Assembly (NCBI RefSeq): GCF_000485595.1
Contig: NW_014578597.1
Span: 8,587-36,726, forward strand
Origin: Priapulus caudatus
Taxonomy: Eukaryota; Priapulida; Priapulimorpha; Priapulimorphida; Priapulidae
Length of the DNA stretch: 28,140 bases
Direction of reading: 5' to 3'
Shown: piece after piece, positions 1 through 7,776 of the stretch
Layout: the number at the start of each line of letters is the position of its first letter
How positions within the stretch are numbered: position 1 is the first letter of the stretch
Notes under the pieces: generated by a model
Told to the model about the DNA's origin: nothing
The model's input: the letters and a program-made list of their open reading frames with translations, nothing else
Database searches by the model: none
Translations under genes and position numbers: made by a program

Positions 1-356
1 CTCAACTGCTGTTCCTTCTCCTCTGCACGAAACCGACATTCGGCTTCCCACCTTTCCCTCTCAAACCTCCTATCCTCTCTAAGCTGCTCAACTAACGCAT
101 AAATTGCCCCTACTCCTCTAGGCGACTCATCATCACTTTCGACTGAGACCGTAGGACTAGGTTTAACCATCTTAGGAATGGCACCACTTTCCTCTGACTG
201 TACATGGATCAGCTGTGCATACATCTCCATCAGCTGGTCACGCTCAAACTCCTCTACTTGCTCCCATCTGAGCCCCGACTCAACTAATTTTGCTTTCAAA
301 TATTCAGTGCTCATTTTTTTGACAAGCTGATATCTAGCTGTGCTCAACTGCTCCAT
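1..356 (-). CDS. Gag-like frame of an LTR retrotransposon, N-terminal part (runs off the left edge)
   Basis: An open minus-strand frame starts at an ATG at 356-354 (a second in-frame ATG lies at 314-312) and stays open to base 1, so at least 118 codons are present and the C-terminus is outside the window. An in-frame stop at 389-387 limits the start. The visible protein is charged, rich in Glu, Arg and Gln, has an acidic Ser-rich stretch in the middle (around residues 65-80), and ends in an Arg/Glu-rich segment that should form a coiled coil. It follows an LTR, a primer-binding site and a leader in the right order and orientation, which is the main reason for calling it gag. No zinc knuckle or other diagnostic motif lies inside the window. 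Known: gag proteins form the virus-like particle of LTR elements. Inferred: Ty3/gypsy type. Confidence in the exact family is low. Confidence 0.5.
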   Translation of the reverse strand, partial: MEQLSTARYQLVKKMSTEYLKAKLVESGLRWEQVEEFERDQLMEMYAQLIHVQSEESGAIPKMVKPSPTVSVESDDESPRGVGAIYALVEQLREDRRFERERWEAECRFRAEEKEQQL

Positions 357-574
357 GTTTACAACTTCTGTCAGATTTACCGCAATTTACCGCAAATAAA
401 ATATCGACACAAAACCAAAGGTTTTATCGTAAACATGGTTAAACAGCACACCACATACGAAGAGAGACCCGAACACAGAACATCTCGCAACAACTGTCTT
501 TCACCAGTTGTTTCAACTCATTCAGAATAATGTATGTCGCACAACACGCATGGTTGAGATGAAGCTTTCCCACC

Positions 575-731
575 GGCGATGAACGAATCCACGGCGCTGC
601 CCCACGTGTTGTGCATTGACCCCTTCCGCCAGTCGATGCGCTCTCTGTCTCCGGCGACAAACGAACTCCTGGGCGCTGGGCAATCTCCACGTGTTGTGCG
701 CTGACCCCTCTGCCAGTCGACGCTCTCTCTG
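575..731 (-). repeat. 78-bp imperfect direct duplication in the retrotransposon leader
   Basis: Two adjacent copies, about 575-650 and 653-731, share the order: GGCGA-AACGAA start, GGCGCTG, the 12-mer CACGTGTTGTGC, TGACCCCT, CCAGTCGA, CTCTCT. They sit between the primer-binding site and the gag start. The whole leader reads open on the minus strand in more than one frame, but nothing in those frames looks like a known protein. Confidence 0.65.
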
Positions 732-763
732 CTTCTTCTTTCTTGCTCGTCTTCCTTCCTTCT

Positions 764-781
764 ATCCCACCGCTGCCACCA
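764..781 (-). promoter_or_regulatory. Primer-binding site complementary to a tRNA-Leu 3' end
   Basis: On the plus strand these 18 bases read ATCCCACCGCTGCCACCA, which is the 3' end of an animal tRNA-Leu including the terminal CCA, as I remember such tRNAs. On the minus strand this gives TGGTGGCAGCGGTGGGAT just inside the LTR, where a reverse transcriptase primer site belongs. It is 4 bases from the proposed LTR edge at 786. Confidence 0.8.
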
Positions 782-785
782 ATAA

Positions 786-1090
786 TGTAAGCTCTCACAT
801 TGCCTCAGATGAACCAGGAGAATGACTACCGGTAGAACGTGTATGAGTGGACATAACACAAATTTATTCGTACAAAAGTTCAACGACATACATCAGTTCC
901 AGCGCGGAGCAAGCACAAAGAAAAGTCAACCTCCCCACGTAACCTCGTCGCGCTTTTATATCCATCCATTACATGCCCGAAGCCATTTTACTTAATACAA
1001 CCAATGAAAGTCTGCCACGGCCAACTGTAATAACGTATCACTACGGTGTCCACTATAGAAGCAGGTCCCAGCCGATACTCGGACCTGACA
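786..1090 (-). mobile_element. 5' LTR of the minus-strand retrotransposon (outer edge uncertain)
   Basis: The inner edge is set by TGTAAGC at 786 (LTR end GCTTACA on the minus strand), next to the primer site. Reading on the minus strand there is a TATAAAAG box at 960-953 and an AATAAA at 868-863, spaced as expected for the U3/R parts of an LTR. The outer edge is not certain: ACA at 1088-1090 or 1091-1093 would give an LTR of about 305 bp starting TGT. The second LTR is not in the window, so the edge and the target-site duplication cannot be checked here. Confidence 0.65.
863..960 (-). promoter_or_regulatory. LTR promoter and polyadenylation signal
   Basis: TATAAAAG (960-953) followed about 85 bases downstream on the minus strand by AATAAA (868-863). 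Transcription would start near 930 and read through the primer site into the gag-like frame. Confidence 0.55.
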
Positions 1091-1266
1091 ACAATTGGGC
1101 CATAAAAACATTCAACTGAATCCCCTGAAAACTTACTTTTAAACAATTGTTGCTTTAAATGCTTGGATAACGTATTCATGGGGTGCTCATTATCAAAAAC
1201 CTTCATTACAGTATAAATGAGGGAATTATTACCGTTGTAGCATAAATATAATGTTTGTGAATGCAT
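988..1266 (-). CDS. Unassigned 92-codon frame overlapping the outer LTR edge
   Basis: A minus-strand frame of 92 codons. Its first two thirds (1266 to about 1090) look protein-like in composition, with Tyr-Asn-Gly-Asn near residue 10, a charged middle part and Cys-Phe-Tyr-Gly near residue 54. I do not recognise the family. The last third overlaps the proposed LTR, so either the frame is chance read-through into the LTR or the LTR edge lies further left. It could be a remnant of a host exon or of another transposon. No splice sites, promoter or neighbours support it. Confidence 0.2.
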   Translation of the reverse strand: MHSQTLYLCYNGNNSLIYTVMKVFDNEHPMNTLSKHLKQQLFKSKFSGDSVECFYGPIVVRSEYRLGPASIVDTVVIRYYSWPWQTFIGCIK

Positions 1267-1470
1267 AAGTTAAATGCAACAGCACAACCGTTTTATGAAG
1301 TAGAGCTGTTTTTTTTCACTTATTCTGAAGAAAAATAGCCAATTTGTTTTGTAATACATAAATCATGTTTGCATGTATGTTATTGGTAAAACAGCCACTA
1401 CAGTTGACAACGTATCAATCTAGGATACGTCTAGGACCCCCCTCCCTTTGCACCCATCCCATTCTCTATA

Positions 1471-1988
1471 CAGGGTGGCCAAGAAAAAGTGGCACGGTTA
1501 ATATTTTTACACGTCAGAAATTCTTTTTTAATGGCTTTAATACCTCATGCTGAGGAAAATGACACCAAGATCATCGATTTTGGTTTAGTAGTTTTACTTC
1601 TACGCTTCTTTAGTGAAACAATGTTATTTTCAAAAATCATCGCGTTTCAGGAGTGTCACGAGCCGGGTTTGGGATACTGTGCGCACTGAGCCGTGTACTG
1701 CCTGTACTCAAAGGCATATGAGTCCGGACAGGCACTGTTTCAGGGCTCGGCGAGAACACTCGCCCAAACTCTGTGGTCTGTTCGTGACTTGCCTGAAATG
1801 CAACAAGTTTCGAAAATGACTTGCTAAAGAAGCATGGAAGCAAAACCACTCAACCAAAATCAATGATCCTGGTGTCATTTTTTCAGCATGAAATACACTA
1901 TCCGATAGATCCATTACTGTTTAGAAAATTACTTCTCCGTGAAATAAATATTGAAACTCGATCATGCCACTTTTTCTGGGCTACCCTG
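1471..1988. mobile_element. 518-bp palindromic mariner-type MITE flanked by TA
   Basis: The left end begins CAGGGTGGCCAAGAAAAAGT and the right end is its imperfect reverse complement (CAGGGTAGCCCAGAAAAAGT). TATA lies directly on both sides (1467-1470 and 1989-1992), consistent with a TA target duplication. The inverted similarity does not stop at the termini: segments such as AATGACACCA, ATTTTGGTT, GCTTCTTTAG and TTTGGG recur in inverted order toward the centre, so the two arms pair over most of the element. No frame encodes a transposase. A CAGGG terminus with a TA target is typical of Tc1/mariner-related non-autonomous elements. The short frames within it are by-products of the palindrome. 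Confidence 0.85.
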
Positions 1989-2024
1989 TATATGATTAAG
2001 CAAAAGTTAGAGACTGTTTCATAC

Positions 2025-2337
2025 CTGCTGGATGTTTTCCTTGGTTATAGTCTTATCTGGAAGCATGAACCTTGTTGAAACAACATACTCCAGTCGACCA
2101 TTGGCTACATCAATGAGGCGCTGATAATAATGATCCTGGCGAAATGTTGACACAAAATCCACCAGCTGTGGGACACTGAATGCCTTTGTGCGCTCGAGGA
2201 CCTTGTCTTTGAGAACCCTCATTGCAGCTTCGCAGAAGTTGTTAGTGTTGTTGCCACGAATTTGTAGGTCTTCACGCAGGCATATAGCCCACATGTTTCG
2301 CCTACTCATGTAAGTAGTTAGATACTTCTTGAATTTC
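2025..2337 (-). pseudogene. C-terminal exon of a MULE transposase, copy 1
   Basis: A 313-bp minus-strand exon bounded by an acceptor (TTTTAG at 2343-2338) and a donor (CAG|GTATGA, GT at 2024-2023). The translation starts Lys-Phe-Lys-Lys-Tyr and carries the block RGNNTNNFCEAAMRVLKD, which I recognise from the C-terminal part of Mutator-like transposases in invertebrates, upstream of their SWIM zinc finger. The Glu in CEAAMR is the likely third catalytic residue. The SWIM domain itself is not in the window. The DDE part that should precede this exon is missing here: upstream is only intron-like DNA, an LTR stub, and then an unrelated transposase-like gene. The exon is therefore an orphan fragment. 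The exon of copy 2 encodes the same protein sequence. Confidence 0.75.
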
Positions 2338-2747
2338 CTAAAACGTGAAAAGGATAAATGCACAATAAAAAAAGATGAAGAAAAGTAACTGAGTATGTTA
2401 CAACAACTTAAATAACTTGTAATATATATCTGAATCTCAGAGCAAGTATATTCACATATCAGGTCATATTCACAAATAAAAAGAAGTTTAGATTCTGAAT
2501 GTAGCAGCATAAAAACAAATAAGTTATATGTTAATGCTGTACACAATGGCATTCAGAACCAAAGGGCTGCTACATGTCATTTCAGAAAAGTTTAACATCT
2601 GAAATGTCATTAAAAGATTCACTTCATAAAAAGTGGAAGAATATTTAAGATTCAGTCCTATATTAGAACAATACTGACATAGTATAAAAAGGAATTTCTT
2701 TCATATGATATACTTAAGACTCTTGTTTAAGAAAACACTGATACATG

Positions 2748-2813
2748 TGTGGCGTTTTCCCGTCCCACGTCAGAATGTGACGTGGCCCCTCGGCTAGCGT
2801 TGCCGGCATTCGA
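2748..2813 (-). mobile_element. Truncated LTR stub, same insertion site as the solo LTR of copy 2
   Basis: After CATG (2744-2747) the sequence TGTGGCGTTTTCCCGTCCCA continues as in the solo LTR at 6244, to about 2807-2813. Beyond that the LTR is gone and the transposase-like gene 2817-3859 begins. Confidence 0.8.
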
Positions 2814-2816
2814 TAC

Positions 2817-3859
2817 TCAACTCGTGCAGCACACGTATACGTGCAACTTTTTAACAAATTTAGATACCATCCCTAATGAGAGCCGTCTTAATGGACATGG
2901 AGCTTTATAGTGTTCGTCATCTGCCATTTCATTAAATGAAATATCTGTTTGCAGGGGAGCATTCGTTTCAGGAAATGTCATCTTCCCATTATAGACACCA
3001 GACTGTGTGCATTTGTCACAACCTGAGTAGCAGAATGAGATTTCACACATTTAACGAAGGCACGGGCAGGAGTATCACAAACAAAGGCTGATATCGCTAT
3101 AGAGTAGTGCTGCCCATCATAATCTAAACCATTTGTTTGAAGAGGAAGCATTTCATCCACAAAATCCTTTAAGAATTCCTCAGCATCTTTTGGTCGCGTA
3201 GTACCTGAGTACAGACCGATTGTAAAAGGCTCAGGTTTTCTTGACTCAACCAACAAACCTAGTATAGGCCAGAACTGTACGCTGCTGCTCTTAAACAATG
3301 GAAGTCCATCAATATTTATCTGAAGATTTATGGTGTTAACATTTCTAAGTTTGATATCATGAGATAGCTGTGAAATTATTTGATTAGCAATTCCAAAGTG
3401 ATAATATAATCCACCAGCAACATTTTTAATTCCTTCCACTTTAGTTGTCGATAACAATGTTCTGGCATCTTTTGGCAGATCTGGATGGAATTATCTAAGC
3501 ATTACTAACAATTGCCCTAGCGCAGTGTGAGTTATTTGGTTTTCTACTGCCCAATTATACAATAAAGTATGAAGCTCATCCTTAGGCTGCTCTGAATCTT
3601 CATCACAATGCAAAGAACTATCTGAGACATTACTATTGGAATCATTCAGTGAGTCCCTGTCTTCAGTACTACAAACATCATCTCCCTCAACATTACTATC
3701 TTCTGTTTCACGTTCACTACAGCTATCTGCTTCCATTACTGGTGCACTGCCCTCTGTTTCTAACTCAGAATCCTTTTGCATGTCTGCAAGGTGATCTTCT
3801 GCAATATTTTGCAGGTGCTTTTCTACATTTGATTCGATTGTCCAGTAAGACATGATCAC
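2817..3859 (-). pseudogene. Transposase-like gene of the IDGLPLFKSS (Tnp2/CACTA-like) family, broken
   Basis: Three minus-strand frames join into one gene. 3859-3494 gives a Ser/Asp/Glu-rich N-terminal region followed by a helical segment. A single TAA (3493-3491) then interrupts an otherwise continuous reading into FHPDLPKDARTLL and the frame ending at 2978, which contains NIDGLPLFKSSSVQFWPILG and ICD/VCDTPARAFVK-type motifs. Near 3020-3035 one base is missing, and the following frame (to 2817) carries SGCDKCTQ, a zinc-binding-looking Cys pair, then MTFPE and LGMVSKF. I know these motifs from a large family of transposase-like proteins in invertebrate genomes that I associate with Tnp2-type elements; this assignment is from memory. 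The C-terminal half is missing where the gene meets the LTR stub. One stop and one frameshift suggest recent loss of function. Confidence 0.65.
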
Positions 3860-3895
3860 TCAAACTAACCTAGCACAGGTGAAGTAATAATTAAC

Positions 3896-4017
3896 CTGAA
3901 ATAAAAAATAAAAATAATTAATGCCAGAAATAAAGAAGTCTAGCGGTATGTTGGCTGAGTCTGCTATAGTAATTCATAATCAAAGAAATATCCCAGCCTG
4001 GTGGCAGCAGATCTCAC
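3896..4017 (-). other. Candidate 5' UTR intron of the IDGLPLFKSS gene
   Basis: On the minus strand a donor CTG|GTGAG (4017-4013) and an acceptor TTATTTCAG (ending 3896) bracket 122 AT-rich bases, placed between the TATA box near 4285 and the first ATG at 3859 or 3853. The splice sites fit consensus but are short signals, so this is inference. Confidence 0.35.
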
Positions 4018-4280
4018 CAGCAGCAGATAAAAATCAATACTATTGTAGACGCGTTATTCGCACTACGGAAGTAGAAATTCTGCAAGAGACTATAGCGATA
4101 AGACAAGACAAGAAGTAACGTTCACTAGCGTTTAACTCAATCTCTAATACAATACTTCAGTTCTCAGTGCACTACCTAAAGCAAGAGCGTTTACTACAAC
4201 GGTAACCGTATCACGCACTTACACCTTTTCTCAGCGGGTGTCACTTGTACAAGAGCTCTTGAGGAGGGGCTTCCCCCACT

Positions 4281-4287
4281 ATTTATA
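4281..4287 (-). promoter_or_regulatory. Candidate TATA box for the IDGLPLFKSS gene
   Basis: TATAAAT on the minus strand in a GC-rich context (CGTATAAATAGTGGGGG), about 430 bases upstream of the start codon and in the right orientation. The intervening DNA has plausible splice sites. No other gene starts nearby on this strand. Confidence 0.4.
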
Positions 4288-4299
4288 CGTTGTGGCTCG

Positions 4300-5280
4300 G
4301 ACCTATGCCCGCGCTCTTTCCTCTACGTCACCGGCCTCGTTTTAACTCCCTCTTGGCCAACCGGCCTTACCGAATAAGGTGGGGTGAGTATTATAACTAC
4401 TACATTTACACTACCGAATATGGTGGGGTAAGCATTTCCCCTTGGCTCGGATCCATGGTCCGATTCTGGCCCTGGTGTCAATAGGGTCATCTGGTCGGTG
4501 TCTAGCTGCTTGTCACAATCCGCAAGAATGCGTGGATTCGTGACTGCGGTTTCCAGCTAGATGGCGCCATCCCGAGCCACGGCTCGCTTTGATGTCAGTC
4601 CCGCCCGCTGACTCTCCCATCTCTGTTTTATGCATTTCTCCTGACACCGATTGCGTTCCCGCATTGCCATCACTTTCCCTGGCGTGTGGTATTTGCCCGC
4701 TTACTTTCCTCCCCTCCCTCCGAGACGATGCTCCCATCGTCACGTTGCAGACCCCTGGCTGCTGTACATTTTGCACCGGGAGACATTCGGTTGGTGACGT
4801 AGTAGAACAAGCGCAACTCCCCTACGATGAACGGAAACCGACTGGCAGTCTCGAACGAATGCCGTTGCTACCATCACGTCTAGGTGCTGCTAGAAACTGA
4901 AACGATGTATACGCGCTACTTGCTAGTAGAATATAGTTTAACGCACTGGGAGATTTACACAGGAAATACCCTATAGGTACGCATGCTACAAAAACATTTT
5001 GTTTAGTGATCGTATCGTAAACAACATGTATTTATTTATTTATTTATTTTAAGCGGATGGCTTATGTGAGCAATAGCATAGTTATAGTCAACCTGCAACC
5101 GTAACGTTATATCACCTCGTCCAAACCCGTGTCTCCGTGAAAATGCGCGTGTAAAGTCATGGTTCTGAAATACTGGTAATCACTATAATAGTACTAATTG
5201 CATAGTAGCCACGTACAACCGTGGAACTCACCTCGTGTCCCCTCGGCCGGACACCCCGGCGAACCGTGACCAATCGCCTA
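4300..5280. other. Intergenic stretch without a recognisable gene
   Basis: 4300-4900 is GC-rich with many CpGs and holds an 18-base near-repeat (TACCGAATAAGGTGGGGT and TACCGAATATGGTGGGGT, about 45 bases apart, 4368-4430). Frames of 87-103 codons on both strands match nothing I know. 4900-5280 is AT-rich with a short (TATT)n run at 5030-5050. It may be the upstream part of the transposon that carries the IDGLPLFKSS gene, but I cannot place a terminus. Confidence 0.4.
5030..5050. repeat. (TATT)n microsatellite
   Basis: About five units of TATT/TTTA in a row. Confidence 0.9.
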
Positions 5281-5310
5281 CGATAAAATGTGTATAATAT
5301 GATACAATTG

Positions 5311-5395
5311 CGTAGAATATTTAAAAGTCACGTACAAAAGTTGAAATTCGCGTAACAAGTTATAATTGGCGTACACAAGGTTACAATCCGCGTAT
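5311..5395. repeat. Degenerate 20-bp array with CGTA at each start
   Basis: CGTA occurs at 5311, 5331, 5351, 5370 and 5391, a spacing of 20, 20, 19 and 21 bases. Between them the units share a loose pattern: CGTA-C/A-ACAAG-GTT-A-AAT (for example CGTAACAAGTTATAATTGG and CGTACACAAGGTTACAATCC). The array ends about 70 bases before duplicated MULE copy 2. Confidence 0.6.
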
Positions 5396-5483
5396 AAGAC
5401 TAAGGGCGTGGTGGTAACCGCACCATCCAAATCGCAATTTTAAAAAAACATTAAAAAAACAAAAGTTAGAGACTGTTTCATAC

Positions 5484-5796
5484 CTGCTGGATGTTTTCCT
5501 TGGTTATAGTCTTATCTGGAAGCATGAACCTTGTTGAAACAACATACTCCAGTCGACCATTGGCTACATCAATGAGGCGCTGATAATAATGATCCTGGCG
5601 AAATGTTGACACAAAATCCACCAGCTGTGGGACACTGAATGCCTTTGTGCGCTCGAGGACCTTGTCTTTGAGAACCCTCATTGCAGCTTCGCAGAAGTTG
5701 TTAGTGTTGTTGCCACGAATTTGTAGGTCTTCACGCAGGCATATAGCCCACATGTTTCGCCTACTCATATAAGTAGTTAGATACTTCTTGAATTTC
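5484..5796 (-). pseudogene. C-terminal exon of the MULE transposase, copy 2
   Basis: Same 313-bp exon as at 2025-2337, with the same donor (CAG|GTATGA) and the same protein sequence including RGNNTNNFCEAAMRVLKD. Only one or two bases differ in the exon (for example CTCATATAAG against CTCATGTAAG). At the acceptor, TTTTAGGAAATT of copy 1 is TTTTAAGAAATT here, so the AG has moved one base into the exon and splicing at it would shift the frame. Here the exon lies downstream of the DDE part of the same transposase (7066-7663), with a solo LTR inserted in the intervening DNA. Together they form one broken MULE gene. Confidence 0.75.
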
Positions 5797-6070
5797 TTAA
5801 AATGTGAAAAGGATAAATGCACAATAAAAAAGGTGAAAAAAGTAACTGAGTATGTTACAACAATTGTTGACTGTAATATAACTGTGACTTGTAATATAAA
5901 TCTGAATCTCAGAGCAAGTATATTCACATATTAAGTTCATATTCACAAATAAAAAGAAGTTTAGATTCTGAATGTAGCAGCATAAAAACAAATAAGTAAT
6001 ATGTTAATGCTGTCACAATGGCATTCAGAACCAAAGGGTGTGCTGCTACATGTCATTTCAGAAAAGTTTA

Positions 6071-6110
6071 ACATCTGAAATGTCATTAAAACATCTGAAA
6101 TGTCATTAAA
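6071..6110. repeat. Perfect 20-bp tandem duplication
   Basis: ACATCTGAAATGTCATTAAA is present twice in a row (6071-6090, 6091-6110). The other copy of the segment (about 2597-2614) has it once. Confidence 0.95.
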
Positions 6111-6243
6111 ACATTAACTTCATAAAAAGTGGAAGAATATTTAAGATTCAGTCCTATATTAGAACAATACTGACATAGTATAAAAAGCAATTTCTTTCAT
6201 ATGATATACTTAAGACTCTTGTTTAAGAAAACACTGATACATG

Positions 6244-6723
6244 TGTGGCATTTTCCCGTCCCACGTCAGAATGTGACGTGGCCCCTCGGCTAGCGTTGCC
6301 GGCTTTCGTTGGCCTGTGATCGCCTTCCTGTCGCTAGCGGCGTTTTCCCGGCAAGGTACACTCAAACCTTACGCTGATTCGGGCAGATCGGAAGTTCGAA
6401 GGGTCGCGCGGAAACGCACTCGCAGATGAATACAGCACAGATGAAGTACGGATAATGCAATCTTTATTCCCACTCACTGGCGACGTGTACAACACACCGC
6501 CAGCCCTTTTACTGTTACAACTCTCCTCGCGGAGCTGACGGTGCCAACTCGCCCAAGTTAGCGATACTAACTTCTCTCCGTGGCCGCACGGCCAGCCTTT
6601 ATATATCCCACCTTCTGGGTAATATCTCGCTTCCCGCACACGCGAACATACTGGACGTAAATTCCTTGACAGGGTCGTCGAGATCACGTAGGATTGATGG
6701 GAGAGCTAGACGTATCTGCCACA
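6244..6723 (-). mobile_element. 480-bp solo LTR with CATG target duplication
   Basis: The ends are perfect 7-bp inverted repeats, TGTGGCA (6244-6250) and TGCCACA (6717-6723), flanked on both sides by CATG (6240-6243 and 6724-6727). On the minus strand there is a TATATAAA box (6605-6598) and an AATAAA (6468-6463), which fixes the orientation. There is no internal retrotransposon sequence, so it is a solo LTR left by recombination. The 4-bp target duplication suits a gypsy-type element. It sits inside the MULE gene, splitting its DDE part from its C-terminal exon. Confidence 0.9.
6261..6281. promoter_or_regulatory. CRE-like inverted repeat in the LTR
   Basis: CCACGTCA-GAATG-TGACGTGG is a perfect 8-bp inverted repeat with a 5-base loop. 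It contains TGACG half-sites of the ATF/CREB type. The same sequence is kept in the stub of copy 1 (2765-2785). It lies in the downstream part of the LTR, so it could act on DNA or as an RNA hairpin near the LTR end. Confidence 0.4.
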
Positions 6724-6727
6724 CATG

Positions 6728-7065
6728 TATAACAAAATTTGGCTAAAACGTAGTAGCTTTTCTGGTCCTACAACTCAAAAACCTTTTGTACTACTGTTTT
6801 TGTTACCCTGGTATAACAAAATTTTGATGCAACAAACATTTTTACTGATTTTCCTGTAACGAGAATCTACTACATGTACAATGATTTGTGACATGTGATC
6901 ACAGAAGGTGCACATTGACCATTTTATCTATACAATGTCCCGATCACACCAGGCTTTTAATATTTCCAGTGGCTGAAAAGTAGCAGTCATAACAACTTCT
7001 TTGTGTATGAATTTATTCTCTACTCCCAGTGAGTGGATAACATAAATTTTCTTCCCTCTCAATTG
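6728..7065. other. AT-rich remnant of the MULE gene between LTR and DDE part
   Basis: No frame and no clear splice sites. TATAACAAAATTT occurs twice (about 6729 and 6811). By position this is intron or decayed coding DNA of the MULE transposase. Confidence 0.4.
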
Positions 7066-7663
7066 CTAACATAGTGGCAAAATGTGTAAATATAGGTCTG
7101 ACATTGTTTTCTTACTCAGAGATGTCAGAATCTTGGAGGCTTTGCTGATATAGCTGCTCCAGTTGTTCTGCAGTGTCAGTCTTTTCATATGCTGCAGATG
7201 GTTTGCCCGTTGATGTTTCGGCACACCATTTTTCCCCTCCCACAGCCACCTCCATGTCGCTTGCAACACATGGAAGACACATAGTAGACTGGTACTTACA
7301 GGGAACACATGATGTATAGCGTTCTGTTCAGCAGTACAGTCATCTGTCATGAAGACAGCAGGACCTTGGCGACCTCTGCCTCCAAAGCTCTTATCCGTTA
7401 GCAGGGTGGTGTAGAGCTGAAGGGCTGCCTTAATGACTGCTTCAGACTGAGGTCGTCAACAGAACACCAAGGGGTAACCCTCCAATGCAGCTGTGCGTCA
7501 ACATGAGAAACACGTTACAGCCATGGCGATCCATGTTGGAAGAGGCATCCATGAATACCAGCTCTCCAGAGTGGTTCAATTCAACGATCCTCCTAATACC
7601 GACACAGTTATAAATGCAAGTAAACATTGTCAAACACCTACATTGACTCTCTCTCTCTCTCAT
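7066..7663 (-). pseudogene. MULE transposase, DDE core part
   Basis: Two minus-strand frames belong together. The upstream one (7663-7442) reads HSGELVFMDASSN then LTHSCIGGLPLGVLLTTS, the first catalytic Asp region of Mutator-like transposases. Around 7443-7447 the frame shifts by one base, and the reading continues as EAVIKAALQLY, FGGRGRQGPAVFMTDDCTAE (second catalytic Asp) and LLCVFHVLQATWRWLW, all typical of this family. From about residue 65 of the second frame the match fades, and the frame stops at 7066. The matching C-terminal exon is at 5484-5796. The N-terminal region is missing: homology begins near Ile-Arg-Arg-Ile-Val and directly abuts a (CT)n microsatellite. Role when intact: cut-and-paste transposase. 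Broken by at least one frameshift, an LTR insertion and 5' truncation. Confidence 0.8.
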
Positions 7664-7765
7664 CTCTGCCTTTCTCTCTCTCTCTCTCTCATCTCTGCCT
7701 TTCTCTCTCTTGTCTGCCCTACTTTCTCCTCTTTGCCTTCCTCTCTCCTCTCTGCTGTCCCCTCT
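7646..7765. repeat. (CT)n-rich microsatellite
   Basis: Runs of CT interspersed with CATCTCTGCCTTT, which recurs with a period of about 30 bases (7660 and 7690). It separates the truncated MULE gene from the gypsy fragment to its right. Confidence 0.9.
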
Positions 7766-7776
7766 CGCTCTTCTCT

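Larger units (their letters stand above)
2000..2813 (-). repeat. Duplicated MULE segment, copy 1
   Basis: Direct repeat of 5461-6310. It contains, in minus-strand order, the first 60 or so bases of an LTR as seen on the plus strand, about 400 bp of intron-like AT-rich DNA (2338-2743), and a transposase exon. The right edge of the similarity falls inside the LTR at about 2807-2813, where the sequence passes into the neighbouring transposase-like gene. The 400-bp intron-like stretch holds no feature of its own that I can see. Confidence 0.9.
5461..6310 (-). repeat. Duplicated MULE segment, copy 2
   Basis: Direct repeat of 2000-2813, starting AAAAGTTAGAGACTG and matching up to about GTTGCCGGC near 6303. 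The exon parts are almost identical. The intron-like part (5797-6239) differs by several small insertions, including a second perfect copy of a 20-bp unit at 6071-6110. Confidence 0.9.

Noticed and set aside
1613-2078. Several frames of 68-85 codons on both strands
   Set aside because: By-products of the palindromic MITE; the frames mirror each other and resemble no transposase.
5311-5395. CRISPR-like array
   Set aside because: Units are too short, too degenerate and without unique spacers; the context is an animal genome.
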